A program made the position numbers and the translations under genes. The notes beneath the pieces were generated by a model. It saw only the letters and a list, made by a program, of their open reading frames with translations. It was not told the origin of the DNA and did not search any database. Of a DNA stretch of 64,000 nucleotides, positions 21,175 to 32,865 are shown in pieces (position 1 is the stretch's first letter; each line of letters opens with the position of its first letter). Source of the DNA: Adineta ricciae (Eukaryota; Rotifera; Eurotatoria; Adinetida; Adinetidae); NCBI GenBank assembly GCA_905250025.1, contig CAJNOJ010000089.1, forward strand, positions 204,665-268,664. The letters are read 5' to 3'.

Positions 21175-24100
21175 ATGGATATTATTCGAAGGACTACAGT
21201 CGACCTTTGTCATGTTCTTAAGCGACTAAATCTTTTCAATACATATTCAACAAATGCAAAACAGATCCAACATGAGATTCTCACTACTCGTATCTATCTT
21301 ATTCTACTCCCAACGGTTCTCACCATTTTTATCGTTTATTCAGCACAAACGAAGTTGTATTACACTGTTCAAGTGAGTAACCCAACTCTCAATACTTATC
21401 GACAGTTACTTGATCTTTATCCTGATACTCTTTCCTGTCCTTGTTCACAACTTTCCTTATCGTATTCAACTTTTGTCACTTTAACACATCACCTTCATCC
21501 AGTATGTTCGAGTGACTTTATAACTGAGCCGTGGTTTTCTTATCTTTACTATGACAACGCGAGTTCGTACAAGCCAATTGATATTCGATCGGTTGGAAAT
21601 GCGCAGTTTCAACTTTTACGTACCCTTTGTGAATTTTCAGAGCACATCATTGAAGATGCCTTCAAAACAACATTTGTTGCATCAGTTTTTACTAATAACG
21701 ACGGGCTGTTGTTGAAATTAGACGTCCTTCGCGTTCAAGTCGACGCATTTGCGAGTAGCTTTATTGGCGGCATTATTAGTGAACAACGACGTCAACTAGC
21801 TTTGTTCACCATAGCTTTCGATCGCAACTTCCTTGTTTCTGCATTAGAAACATCTGCTATACCTATCATTGGTTCCAAATTTAAACTACAAATGAAAATA
21901 CCTCAATACATGTCAACTTTTGTCGGCACGATAGTTCAAACTCGAACTGTATGCCAATGCGACTCAGCATATACATGTGTATCACCACTTGGCATTGCTG
22001 ATAATTCGATCAGTGAGTCGGTGCCTTCGCAATCGGTTACTTTAGTTACGCAATCAAACAGTTTTTTAGCGACTGTGAATGGATTTCAATCTGGTTGTTT
22101 ACCTCTCAATTCATTGCTTCTGTCAACACTTGAATGTTATAATAATCAAAGTTGTTTAAGCAATTTTATGGATTATTTACCGGGCACTAACGTTTCGTTT
22201 CATATTCTCGATAGAAGTATGTTAAATCAATCCACTCCGACGACGCTTATCAATACAATAGCTGATCAACTCATGGTGGAGCAATGGTCGACGAAAATGA
22301 ATTATTCTCGATATTTCGAAGAATGCCATCCGATATTGTGTTCTTATATCTACATGGAAAGGTTTAGTATTACCTACGTTTTTACAACAGTTGTAGGTCT
22401 TCTCGGAGGAATCATCAGCATTCTTCGGCTTCTTTGCCCATGGTTAACCCGTATTTTGTATAAGACACAAAGTTTTGTTCTTTCCAAGAACAAAACTTGT
22501 CCTACTGGTCCTCTGCCAACAGGTAAAATAATAGTAATGAATCCTTCAAAACTACGTCAGCCATTAAAAGCACGAATCCATGAACTATTTACAAAAACGT
22601 ACAATGAAGTATATACGTTGAATCTTTTCACACGTCGAAACAGTTCTGCTTTTGACATTCGAGAACAAATAATCAGCACACGATTCTATATTGCTTGTTT
22701 AATCATGTTTACCTTAGTTCTCATGTCCGTGACTACACTTGAACAGCGAATGACAACAAATACTGTCTCGAAGCCAACTATAACCGAATTCGAGAATCTC
22801 TATCAAAGCGGAAAATTGACTCATTCATGCTCATGCTCTCGAATCGCTATTCCACGCTCAGAATTTATCTCTCTTACACAAACTTTCCATCAAGTGTGTT
22901 TTAGTCAACTACTTACACCCGATTGGCTAGATCGTTTAATTTATACAACAAATACTCGATCGGCGTATTATTACTTAGACATTCGTTCGTATGGGCTGGA
23001 TATGTTCCGAACAATTCTCTCATTTTGCTCATTAGTCAATGAAACCATCCTTGATGCATCCGAGGAATTTCTTACTACTGATTGGATTAGCACTCAAGTA
23101 TTGTCTCGTCAACAATTTTATGAACAAGTCGAAACAGTGATTGCTGATTTTGAACTTAAAGTGAAGAATACGTTTAAACAATCATTTATCATCGTACGTG
23201 AAATCCACCAAGCTGATCAAGTCCTTAGTAGTCGAGTTTCGAATTTCTTCTTCAATGGAATCTTCGATAATAGCAGTCATCTAGTCGATGTGCAAACTTA
23301 TACCGGAACGTTGTCATCGGTTACTGACGTGTTGCCAACATGTTCCTGTGTATTCAATACATGTAATCAACAATTAGGTTTCTATCAGACGAAGCGTGGT
23401 GGGCAGACATATGCATTGATTGTCAATGTTCCCGGCATGTTTAGTGCGTGTTATCCAGTAGATGGTGTTCGAATGTCGACGTTCGAATGTTGGTTTAATG
23501 AAACTTGTATTGCATTAGTTTTATCGAATCTTGCGCCGTTTCCCGTGAAAGAATATTTTGATCCACTACAAACTAGCAAGTTGATTCGCTTTTCTCCAAA
23601 CACGAGAATCGGTGACATTATTGATGATCTCATGGTTGAATCGTGGACTAATATTACCAGTTACGAAAACTATTACAACAGTTGTAAACCGTTGATATGT
23701 TCGTACACAACTTATCATCGATTTAATTGGTTTTATACTATTACAATATTGGCATCTGTTTTTGGAGGCTTATCTTTGTCTCTTCGAATAATCTGTCAAT
23801 TTACAATAAAACTTTATTTCAAATGGCGACAAAGACGAACGACAGCAATGCCAGGTAAGTAGTTGAGCATTTAGCTAGTAGCATGTTCAATTTCGTATGT
23901 AAAGGTCAACTAGCAACAGTGAATGTTAATCTTATGTCCAGAGTTATTACTCAAGTGCGATATACCTTATCGACAATGAATCTGTTCAATTCAGACTCAC
24001 CGCATGCACACATTCAACGACGTGAGCAACTTTCTACACACCTCTTTATTATTCTATTTGTGACTACTTGTTTCCTTCTGTTCATTTACATGTTATTTGT

Positions 24101-25226
24101 AACTCATACTCGTGCAGTAACTGAGAACAATCCATCATCGGCCCGCGTTGCCTATTTGAATGATAAATATTCAATGACATTGTCTTGTCCTTGCATGCAA
24201 ACATCGATACCATATTCTAACTTTCTCTCACTAGAAGTAAGATACTTTGAATAACAAATAGACTAAAATAGAAAAGTATTCTTGTTAAAGGTTTCCAGTT
24301 ATCATTCGATTTGTTCAAGTTCGCTATTGTCACAAGAGTATCTTCAAGCTTTGTCGGGTGGTGAAATGATTATTTTACCTGAATCTAAATCTTTTAAAAG
24401 ACAATTTCTTGCTGCCCAGTTGTCTCTACTCAGTAGACTTTGTCTAATGGTCAAACAAACAGTCAATACTTCAATTACACACTTCCTACAGCAACGATTC
24501 ATTGCTGCACAAGTCTTAACAGCAAATCAGTTTTACGAACAGATTAACATAACTTTCAATCGATTCTATCTCGATATATCACTTGCTCTTCGCCATTCTA
24601 TCGATTTCTTGCAATCGGTAACACATGGTAATGCAATTATGTCAAGTTACGTTAGTAATTGGCGATTTCAACCAAATTCAGCAACAAATTCCTCCACGAT
24701 TCTCACAAGACCAGTCTCATATGCAAACTGTTCATGCGCAAGTTCAACGCAATGCTCATTGCCATTGAGCATTGATAACGTAACTTTTCCTGGCTTAGCC
24801 ATCGGATGTTTACCATCCACTGTTCTACTTCAAACAACTCTGCAGTGCTTTTACAACCAAACATGTCTCGATGCACTGCATAGTACAATTTTTAAAAATG
24901 TGACGATTCCATCGTTACCGAGCAGTCTTAATAAATCAAAATACTATTCATTCAATGCATCCGTGGGAGGACTTCTCAATGAACTGTTTATCGAAAGTTG
25001 GTCTCATCAGAATGATTTCGAAGCATTCTTTCAAACGTGTCAAGTCTTAGCGTGTACTTATACTTACAATGTCCAACCAGATGTTCTTTACATAGTAACA
25101 ACAATGATTGGCATCATCGGAGGGTTAACCGCCATATTTCGGCTCGTGTGCCCTTTTTTAATACTCATATTTCTGTATTTAATCAATCGAATTCGAAAGA
25201 AACCATCAACATTGACCGAAATGTAA
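21175..25226 (+). CDS. Three-module Cys-rich membrane protein, unknown family (copy A)
   Basis: Three exons (21175-23854, 23905-24236, 24291-25226) with 50- and 54-base introns give 1315 residues. The protein consists of three homologous modules. Each has an N-terminal helix (such as IYLILLPTVLTIFIVYSAQ), a large ectodomain with matching cysteines (LSCPCSQ...PVC; VCQCDSAYTC; GCLPLNSLLL...LECYNNQSC; ECHPILCSY), and a C-terminal helix after a Gly-rich turn (VVGLLGGIISILRLLCP, ASVFGGLSLSLRIICQ, MIGIIGGLTAIFRLVCP). That gives six helices in total. Sites of the form NxS/T are frequent in the ectodomains. The topology recalls two-helix, large-ectodomain channels, but I see no diagnostic channel motif and assign no function. 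Start at 21175 (MDIIRRTTVDL) because upstream coding is not conserved in copy B. It is followed by the NHL gene 60 bases downstream. Confidence 0.8.
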
Positions 25227-25286
25227 GCGATCTTTTGTTTTCGACATCAATTTTCGTTCTGAATTGAAGCTTTTCCGATTAGAATC

Positions 25287-26916
25287 ATGCCTTCAATTGT
25301 ACCAATAAATGTCGTTAGACGTATTTCATCACCTCAAGATACAGTGGTACGTGATATACGTTCATTTTGACGTGTTTTTGATGAATATTTACAATAGATC
25401 AGCGACGAACAAACGACGCTCGATTCAACAGATCCTTGGTGGAGAAATGATCGTCGCCTTAAAACAATGATTGCAGTCGTTATATTCATTGTAATCATTC
25501 TAACTGTACTTCCAATCATGTTAAAAAGATTACTATCAAGCTCTTCTACAACCAATAGTCCGTATTCATCAACAAGTAAGTTTTTGATCGGTCATAGTTG
25601 ATGCTCGTTAAGGAAAGTAGAAGTGAACATTAACACACTCTAGGTAAGAGTGTTTCATATTGTTTTTCTTCTTTGTTTTAGTCGTGTCTACTCCAGAATC
25701 AAAAGTCAGTACTATGAAAGGTATTCTAATACTTTTTTCCTAAAGAAATAAAACTATATCGTTCGTACTTAGTTCCACTCATGTCGTTGTGCTCTGCAAA
25801 CGCCACATGGAATAATAAGGCCGTTACGGTGGCTGGTTTTACTAACGGAACATACTCAGAGTCACTCACTACTCTTTACTCTCCGTATGATTTATTTATT
25901 GATAGCATTGGCAATATGCATATTTTAGACAGTTTGAATTATCGAATCTTATATTGGCCTAACAACTCAACTGAAGGTCGTATAGTAGCTGGCACCGGTG
26001 AGCCTGGTTCGGATGCCGATCAATTGTTCTACGCCGTATCGTTTGCAGGTAATGATGAATGTTGTTTCTGTCAGCAGTTCTTCTCAGGAATAGATCTACT
26101 TCGTTTCTTTTCCTTTTTTTTTTGTTCTCGCCTAGTTGATTTTTCAATTTCCTATTTAGTGGGACAAGGTCAAATGTATGTATCGGATACAGCCAACCAA
26201 CGAGTGCAGGCATTTCCGTTCACAACATCATCAGGCTCGCCTAATGCTACGACAATATTAGGACAGAATTTTGTCGGCAATGAGCGTAGTATGCCCATTA
26301 TAGTGTTAGGTATGGCCTTCGCTTATAAGTCTGGATTCTTATACTTGAATGACTACTTAAACCACCGTTTATTAATCTTAAATATAAGTGACGACAATGT
26401 TCAAATTGTCGTTGACTCTGAACTGTCCATAATGAATAGTTCGATTTCGTTGCACCCAACCGGCATTGTAATTGATGAAATAGCAAACATATTTTATGTG
26501 TCCGACGCCATTTCAAATATTGTAGTAAAATTTCAAATCAACTCGACAATAGGTAACGTCGTCGCAGGTCGCTTAATCAGCAGCTCAATTTATAATCAGC
26601 TCAATCAACCTGTAGGCATGGCAATTGATTCATCAGGATATTTATACATTGCTGACTCGGGATATAATCGAGTTGTACAACTAATCAATGGCAATGGAGA
26701 TTTACGTACGATTGCAGGTAAAGTTGTGCGAACATTCTTCACGTTTTCTCATGAAGCTAATGCTATTTTTTAATAGGCGTGGGTTTCATCGGTGCCACTG
26801 TAACACGTCTGTTTGGTCCAACTATGATAAAATTCGATCAATACTATAATTTGTATGTTGCTGATAGCAATAACAATAGAATACAACGGTTCGATTTACT
26901 TGACAATGGCTGTTAG
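25287..26916 (+). CDS. Type II membrane protein with NHL repeats (copy A)
   Basis: Six exons (25287-25346, 25398-25575, 25682-25720, 25773-26048, 26160-26717, 26777-26916) keep phase and give 416 residues. A short cytoplasmic N-terminus (MPSIVPINVV, then DPWWRNDRRLK) precedes one helix (TMIAVVIFIVIILTVLPIML), then a Ser/Thr-rich stalk, then NHL-type blades: DLFIDSIGNMHILDSLNYR, GQMYVSDTANQRVQAF, FLYLNDYLNHRLL, NIFYVSDAISNIVVKF, YLYIADSGYNRVVQ and NLYVADSNNNRIQRF. These form a beta-propeller outside the cell. NHL propellers bind proteins or nucleic acids; the partner here is unknown. The first exon contains the start and the membrane anchor is in exon 2. It lies directly downstream of the three-module gene, same strand. 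Confidence 0.85.
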
Positions 26917-27381
26917 TGTGGGATATTGACAAAAAAAGGACTCAAATACTTCGCTTTCTTGTAAATGTTGTTCAGTGAATCATTGCTGCGTATAGCTCGG
27001 AGAAAAAAATATTCATGTTCATCGCTTTATTTGTACTGCACTCATAAATTAACTTTTTCGACTTTGCGTCCAGAATTAATCTGCGATTGACTAATTGATT
27101 TCGAATTCGTTAGACTCACTTCGAAGACTTAACGATTTTTGCTAAATATGAGCAAGTGTACCAACAGATACAAAGGAAATGTTCTACTCTCTTCGTTATC
27201 TTCGTTAAAAGCATGTCTACCATGAGCGACATCTGATAAATTGGTTTGTGTACTTTCGAAATAATGCGTTAGATTTTGAGTGGTTCTTTTAATGATACTT
27301 AGCTTACCTTGCCTACTATCTCGTTCTTACTTATATTTCATAAAATATTTCGTCAAACGTACTTCCTATCGACAAATACAG
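26917..27381. other. Intergenic stretch, nothing recognised
   Basis: 3' flank of the NHL gene and 5' flank of the F-box gene. The frame is open upstream of the F-box start from 27280, but that part is not open in copy B, where the equivalent region has stops. Confidence 0.5.
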
Positions 27382-29118
27382 ATGCAATTAGATTCACTGC
27401 CAAACGAATTGTTTTTGGATGTGTTCAAGTGTCTTTCGACTTCTGATCTTCTTCGAGCGTTTTCTCAACTCAACACTCGTTTCGACCGTCTCATTCTCAC
27501 CCATCTACAAGATCACAAATGCATTGATCTTCGTGCGACCGCAAAATATCACGTCGATCTTTTCTGGACACAACTCCTTCCACCATTGGTCACTCAAATT
27601 ACTTCACTTACTTTGTCAAACGATATCAATACTCCGAATCAAATTCAACAATTCTATTCACATGGCTTCACTTTATGTCAATTCACTCGTTTGCAGACAC
27701 TTTCACTGTCTCATGTTCACTCAAGTGAAACAATGGACAAAATATTAAAAGATTTGTCTCATCTGTTGACTCTATCTCATCTCACGTTTAATACATGTAA
27801 CATCAATCATGATTGGTGGGTGAACATTGTTTGGAGTCTTCCTAAACTTGTTTATTTCTCCTTCATTCCGCACTCTGCTTCACGAAAACATTTTTATACA
27901 CCGCGGTTAATTTCGTCAACTATCAAATCTATACATGGCTTTTGTGATGAATATGCCACAAGCATAATCGATCTGACAAAACAGACACCACAACTTCGAT
28001 ATTTATCCATTAGTGCTGATAATCGTCAATCTTTTTCTGATCTATCAACATACTTCAACTCGATAACAAAATTGAATTTATTGTTTGACAGCTGTAAATT
28101 TAATTCACTACTGAATATTTTACGTCGAATACCGAATGTAACACACCTCAAAGTTGATATGAAAAGTCATTGTATCGATGCACAAATCTGGCAACGATTG
28201 ATTCAGAAGCATATGACGAAACTGAAATATTTACAGTTTAGAATGACTTTCACAGTTCTTGCAAATAATATTATTATAAAACAAGAAGTTGAGAAGGTTG
28301 TTGATTCTTTCCGAAATCCATTCTGGCTTGATGAACATCGATGGTTTGTTCAATGTGATTGGAATCCACGTAGTAGAAAGTGTTACATCTACACTGTACC
28401 ATATACATTTGATAGTTTTAATATCGACTTTCAATTATACTCGAAATCTACGTGTGCACCTGATAATGCTGAGTGTCACTTCGAGTGTGTGCGCAGATTG
28501 ACATTCAGTACCACTTCTCATACACTTCATGAATGCTTATCATTATCTCACATTCATTTTTCAAATATTGAACATCTTACCATCGAGCTCTCGAGGCCAA
28601 ATCATTTTCTCTATAGTAACGATCAATTTAACCCATTGGCTTATGCTGACGAAATGAACTGTCTCAATCTGTTGAAATGTGTATTAGAACAAAATACTCA
28701 TTTAACTTCATTACATTTTCATAGATGGCCATCAGCGATTCTGAATTTATCCCAATGTGATATTAAGAACGTGTTAATATTTGAACTGAATTTGAGGGGT
28801 AGTGCTGGGTGTGACTTTTATTATACTGCACAACAATGTGATCAAATTAGTCGTTCAACACTTGGTATGCAATGTCGAATTCTGACTATCGATGTCAAAG
28901 ATTTGACGTGTGTTTACGATCTCATTATGAAAATGAACAATCTACAAATACTTGATGTTCGATGTCGATGTGATCAACCAAATTCAGGTGAAATCACAAT
29001 AAAAGAAAACCTTAGGGAATGGCTACAAAATAATATACAGATTGTACCGTCTGACACAAGAGATCCCAGCCGGAGTACGGTTGCAGATGGAAGTCGTTTA
29101 TATATTGAACGTTTATAA
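27382..29118 (+). CDS. F-box protein with LRR-like body (copy A)
   Basis: Single-exon gene of 578 residues. It starts MQLDSLPNELFLDVFKCLST, a typical F-box for Skp1 binding in an SCF ubiquitin ligase. The body has irregular leucine-rich strands (LTLSHLTFNTCNINHDWW, LRYLSISADN, VTHLKVDMKSH, LTSLHFHRW) likely forming the substrate-recognition face. The start at 27382 is preferred over 27280 because it begins the F-box and equals the copy B start. Copy B (49673-51409) has exactly the same length. The substrate is unknown. It sits downstream of the NHL gene in both copies. Confidence 0.85.
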   Translation: MQLDSLPNELFLDVFKCLSTSDLLRAFSQLNTRFDRLILTHLQDHKCIDLRATAKYHVDLFWTQLLPPLVTQITSLTLSNDINTPNQIQQFYSHGFTLCQFTRLQTLSLSHVHSSETMDKILKDLSHLLTLSHLTFNTCNINHDWWVNIVWSLPKLVYFSFIPHSASRKHFYTPRLISSTIKSIHGFCDEYATSIIDLTKQTPQLRYLSISADNRQSFSDLSTYFNSITKLNLLFDSCKFNSLLNILRRIPNVTHLKVDMKSHCIDAQIWQRLIQKHMTKLKYLQFRMTFTVLANNIIIKQEVEKVVDSFRNPFWLDEHRWFVQCDWNPRSRKCYIYTVPYTFDSFNIDFQLYSKSTCAPDNAECHFECVRRLTFSTTSHTLHECLSLSHIHFSNIEHLTIELSRPNHFLYSNDQFNPLAYADEMNCLNLLKCVLEQNTHLTSLHFHRWPSAILNLSQCDIKNVLIFELNLRGSAGCDFYYTAQQCDQISRSTLGMQCRILTIDVKDLTCVYDLIMKMNNLQILDVRCRCDQPNSGEITIKENLREWLQNNIQIVPSDTRDPSRSTVADGSRLYIERL

Positions 29119-29591
29119 TTATATATCGAAACTCTTCTTGAAATCTTAATTCATTTTTTCTTCTTTTCTTGTAATTTATTGAAATTTCCTTTCAGTTCTA
29201 GCTTTGACTATGAACTGATCATCATCTTAATCGATGAAATCAATACGCCTTTTCGAATCTGTTACCATTCAATAATTAAAAGCTGAAATTCCTGTATGTA
29301 CATGATTGATCATTGCAATGAAATATGACATTATCAAATCATATAAATCAGTCAAATACTCACATAATCACTTGACTATAAAAATCATTTCGACAATGTT
29401 TCACTCAGATCGAGACTCACACATACACACACCATCAATTGGAAAAAGATTATCATAAAATATTTCGAGGTTTTTTTCTTTCTTTCTTAATTGTATTTGA
29501 AAATACATGTGGACAGTAAAACGATAGAAAGTGCTGAAAACTTATTGATGAGATAACATACTTTTGTTATAGTATTTTAGACACACAACAA
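29119..29591. other. Intergenic stretch, nothing recognised
   Basis: 3' flank of the F-box gene, with pyrimidine runs and AT-rich sequence, conserved with 51410-51884. No frame or structural element of note. Confidence 0.5.
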
Positions 29592-29972
29592 TCATATGTA
29601 TTCCGTAAGATATATAACATTCAGTCTATCGTCAATAATAATAAGATCTACAGAGCTGATTGCCATCGAAATAGTCTGAGAGGTAATTAAATATGCAATC
29701 TGTGATGAAAACATTCTATTACCAATACTAGTGAAAAGATCTACATTGTACTCAAAGTTATTGCTGACAGTAAGACCCAATTGACCATCACTATTGAAAG
29801 CATCAGCGATAATTACACTTGGATCACTGAAATCTCCAGTTACATAAGTTACTTTTTCTTGAAAACTATCCACGGATGAACAAACTGGTTTCTGATTTCT
29901 GGATTTCAAATTCTCTTTTTTTTCTCCTTGGTTAAACATCATTCTTTCTCTCGTGGTAAATTGAAAAAGCAT
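29592..29972 (-). pseudogene. FG-GAP/VCBS-repeat remnant (copy A)
   Basis: The minus-strand frame contains YVTGDFSDPSVIIADAFNSD, then GQLGLTVSNNFEYNVDLFTS and SSQIAYLITS. These resemble the aspartate-rich blades (DFNNDGxxDLxVAN) of FG-GAP/VCBS propeller proteins, with degenerate calcium-loop residues. Only about one and a half repeats remain and there is no signal peptide. Copy B (51885-52220) keeps the same piece, with the blade slightly closer to consensus (DFNDPSVIVADDFNNDGQLV). Most likely a remnant of a larger gene. Confidence 0.5.
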
Positions 29973-30053
29973 CTGTATGTATTGATCATCACATTCGATT
30001 TTCTCATTACTATTTGGTATAATCTCTACATTTTATCTACAGAATAATATCTA

Positions 30054-30243
30054 TTCTGGTAATTATTACGTCGTCTTTTACAAAATTGAAGAATACATCA
30101 CTCATACAAGTCTTAAAATGACACGAGTTTTTCTTACACTTGCCTATTTCGACCGTTATACTCTCACTCTAGATAGTGATTCTTTAAGAAAATTCGCAAC
30201 AGTCACTGTTGCACGTCAGTTTGTTCTTACCGTAATTTTATAA
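30054..30243 (+). pseudogene. Rhodopsin-like GPCR remnant, TM3 region (copy A)
   Basis: The plus-strand frame gives KIEEYITHTSLKMTRVFLTL followed by AYFDRYTLTLDSDSLRKFAT. This resembles the third helix and DRY-type box of peptide-receptor-like GPCRs, with ACxDRY seen here as AYFDRY, then the start of helix 4. A stop follows at 30241-30243 and no other helices are seen nearby. The same fragment is present in copy B. Confidence 0.45.
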
Positions 30244-30724
30244 TGTTGTTTAATTGTCATTCATTTGTTTATTTATCTTAATGCTGTTAACCATTCGTGT
30301 GCAGTTCGAAATTCATCGGATCAGCAGGTGATTGAAATACTTATTAATAGAATTGCGCTTTTACTTATTTATATTTATACTTTCATCAAAAGCTTTCCGG
30401 AGAGAATTCACCGGTGTATAAAATTTACTTGTATTGTATCGCGTTAGAAAGGCAAGAAGAACCACACACGACTGCAAATGGAGAAACGAACACAAATGTA
30501 AATAGTAATCGAACAATTTGACTATAAATTATGGTGCTGTTCTATGAACATGTGAAATGTGTACAACAGAGAATGTAGGGAACGATTTACAAAAAATATC
30601 TTCAAGAATTAAATCAAAGGAAAACGTTACGGTTTGATCTAAATATAATGTACCTACGTATGTATCTTCCCCCGATATTGACTGAGACTGATGCGCAAAA
30701 ATTGATTATTCTCATCACATAAAC
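30244..30724. other. Intergenic stretch, nothing recognised
   Basis: Short frames only, not conserved with copy B. No motif recognised. Confidence 0.45.
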
Positions 30725-31168
30725 TTTTTGCGGTTCTAGGTTCATATGGAATTAGAGTGGCTAGATCTTTTATAGTTGATCATCCTCAACAATCCTACAT
30801 CAATGATGAACAATTACAATTTATTACAAAATTATGCGAAGGCCATGATGATTTAATACGAGCACAGTTCCAATCTCGTCATTGAAATCGTAAACAATAT
30901 GCCGCCACAATTCTTTTCAATGTACAAAGTGCAAAACGTGTGACGGGAAGATTTTGTACTCGTTCCATTAGCAGCCGCGAAGTTGGTATGTGTTCTCATA
31001 CAACTGCACTACTATGGCATATGGGAGTAGATGGAGAAGTTATTTCATCAACTCATCTGCTACGAAACTACTTGCAGCTATCGATAATAGCATGCTCTTC
31101 TCCGAACAAGAAGCCGATTCTGATGATTTCATAACATCTTCAACTAGGAAAACTAGCGATGATGCTAA
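30725..31168 (+). pseudogene. SWIM-type zinc-finger fragment, transposon-derived (copy A)
   Basis: The plus strand reads YGIRVARSFI, DLIRAQFQSRH, a TGA stop, then NRKQYAATILFN and REVGMCSHTTALLWHMG. The CSH-containing part resembles the SWIM zinc finger of transposon-related proteins (C-x-C then C-x-H), although the first cysteine pair is degenerate (FCTRSISS). The stop before NRK and the frame change after SSTH indicate decay. Copy B has the same stop. Confidence 0.5.
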
Positions 31169-31727
31169 TTAGTGATAGGTTCTTACTGAATCTTTTTTAT
31201 ATCAGACATCCGTAGTTTTCATATTCTTTTTTCTTTCTTTAATTTTTTGCATTTCTATACCACAAAGAAACATCTTTTCGCCTTTTGCGACCTTTATCAC
31301 AAATCTGAAGAACGCATCTATTACCCGCTTTCATTTTCGTTTTACAAACTTTGAAAGCTTGCTTGATGTAATACACGACGCATATTTGATAAAATATAAA
31401 ACAATTGAAGTTTGAAAAAAGTAAGTCTTTGACAGAACGATAGTCTGCGCAATTCTGTGCTGAAATACTCTCGAATAATTTCAAGCCTTTTATATTTTTC
31501 TCTAAGGAATTTTGAAATTTTAGCCCCAAAATCCCATGGACCTAATGATATTCCCAACTTTAGTATAAAAACATTCAATTCATTTATATCTATAATTTTC
31601 TGAACGAGGTGGTCAAACTTTTAATTCAATTCAAAATCAAAAGAGGCGAAATCATGATCTTATATATAAGTCCCATCATTTCAAGTAGATTTATAAAGGA
31701 GAAAATATCGACGTGTTCTCAGTTTTT
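31169..31727. other. Intergenic stretch, nothing recognised
   Basis: Conserved with 53532-54087 but the overlapping minus-strand frames (31239-31578) conflict with each other and show no domain. It probably includes the 3' UTR of the DOMON gene. Confidence 0.4.
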
Positions 31728-32536
31728 CTAGGGTTTCCAGAGAGGAAACATGCGTGTAATGCGACGATCTTCATGATATGTTATGTCAGGATTTGGATCA
31801 ATAAGTCCATAGGCAAAGAGAACAACATTAGTTCCCGACTAAAGAATAATATGAATGAAATACTACCAAACGAGAATAAAAATTCTCACTTGAATTGGAA
31901 GATCCATATTATCTTTCGTATCTAATGCTCGCTTGAATTGAATTGCTGTCCAATTGTTTTCTTCTTGACCTTGCAAACCAAACCAATCTTGTGTTGTTGG
32001 GTCTTTAATTGGTAGTACAAAACCAGAACTGTGCCGATCCTTTTATTATTTATCAGAACAGAAAAAAATCCAAATACTTCAGTAACAACTGATTTTACTT
32101 CGAAATATAATTTTCCATTCGTATCAATCCAACCAATACCTATATCGGCATTGTTAGTCACATCTTCTGCTACAAGAAAGATAAAGCAAGAAATACGAGT
32201 TTCTTCGAAATACGTCCCAAACGCAATTTTTTTTGTATCAATCAAAATGAATATGAAATCGTACCTAAACCAATACCAAGAGCAATCCATCCAGTAGTTC
32301 TGACGTGTAATTCGAAGGTAATCTCCATTCGAACATCGTCTACTGTCCACCACAAATCAGCAACATTTTCGATGAGTTCAGTTTCATTACGATATGTTGC
32401 AAATGGTTGAATTGGACTCGATGTACATTCAATGATACTTGCAAATTGCAGGAAAACTATCGAAATTGAAACGAGTATTTTCTACATGACACCAAACTTA
32501 ACTGTTAGTATAGTCATGTATTATTCAACTTACCAT
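31728..32536 (-). CDS. Secreted DOMON-domain protein (copy A)
   Basis: Five exons: 32534-32536 (only the ATG), 32265-32481, 32099-32169, 31890-32039 and 31728-31838, all in phase, giving 183 residues. The ATG is followed directly by GTAAG. The next exon supplies a signal peptide (KILVSISIVFLQFASIIEC). The rest is one DOMON domain as in MOXD1 or dopamine beta-hydroxylase: LWWTVDDVRMEITFELHV, TTGWIALGIG, DIGIGWIDTNGKLYFEDRHS, DWFGLQGQEENNWTAIQFKR and VVLFAYGLID, ending RMFPLWKP. DOMON domains bind heme or sugar. The copper-monooxygenase domains that follow in MOXD1 are absent, so the protein is probably a free extracellular ligand-binding domain. Copy B keeps the same gene structure. Confidence 0.8.
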
Positions 32537-32864
32537 CGTATTTTTATCGAAGTATTTTAGGAATATTTTGGTCACAATACCGACGAGAATGTGAAGAAAA
32601 GGGCTTATCGTGCCGTATTTGCATACCTCTGACATTATCAAATGGATTATCAGCGAGTAAAATTGAAAAATCGAAGAATAAAATATTCAAAGAAAAACAA
32701 AGAAAGTAATCTTAATACTGAAGGTATAGAGATATTTGGAAGAATGAACCAAATTACAGTGAGAGTCTTGAGTTGTCTAGGATTATCTTTTAGTAACTTA
32801 AAAACGAGAAGCATCTTGTGGAGCAATTTGTCAACCATGAAAATCAGTAAACTGATGGGCTGTT

Positions 32865-32865
32865 N
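32865..32865. other. Single undetermined base at the copy A / copy B join
   Basis: One N. The sequence to the left matches up to 55227, the sequence to the right matches from 10970 onward. This is the exact boundary between the two 22-kb homologous blocks. Confidence 0.85.

Larger units (their letters stand above)
10970..32864. repeat. Large duplicated block, copy A (pairs with 32866-55227)
   Basis: Colinear and same-orientation homology to 32866-55227, from hAT remnant to DOMON gene. In a counted sample (21181-21420 against the aligned copy B bases) 7 of 240 positions differ, about 3 percent. Relative to copy B it uniquely has about 4.5 kb (15127-19586, Cys-rich gene and phosphatase) and lacks 5764 bp equivalent to 36778-42541. 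Confidence 0.9.

Noticed and set aside
31239..31578. Two overlapping minus-strand frames conserved in copy B
   Set aside because: They lie in different frames over the same bases and reflect general conservation of the block, not coding.
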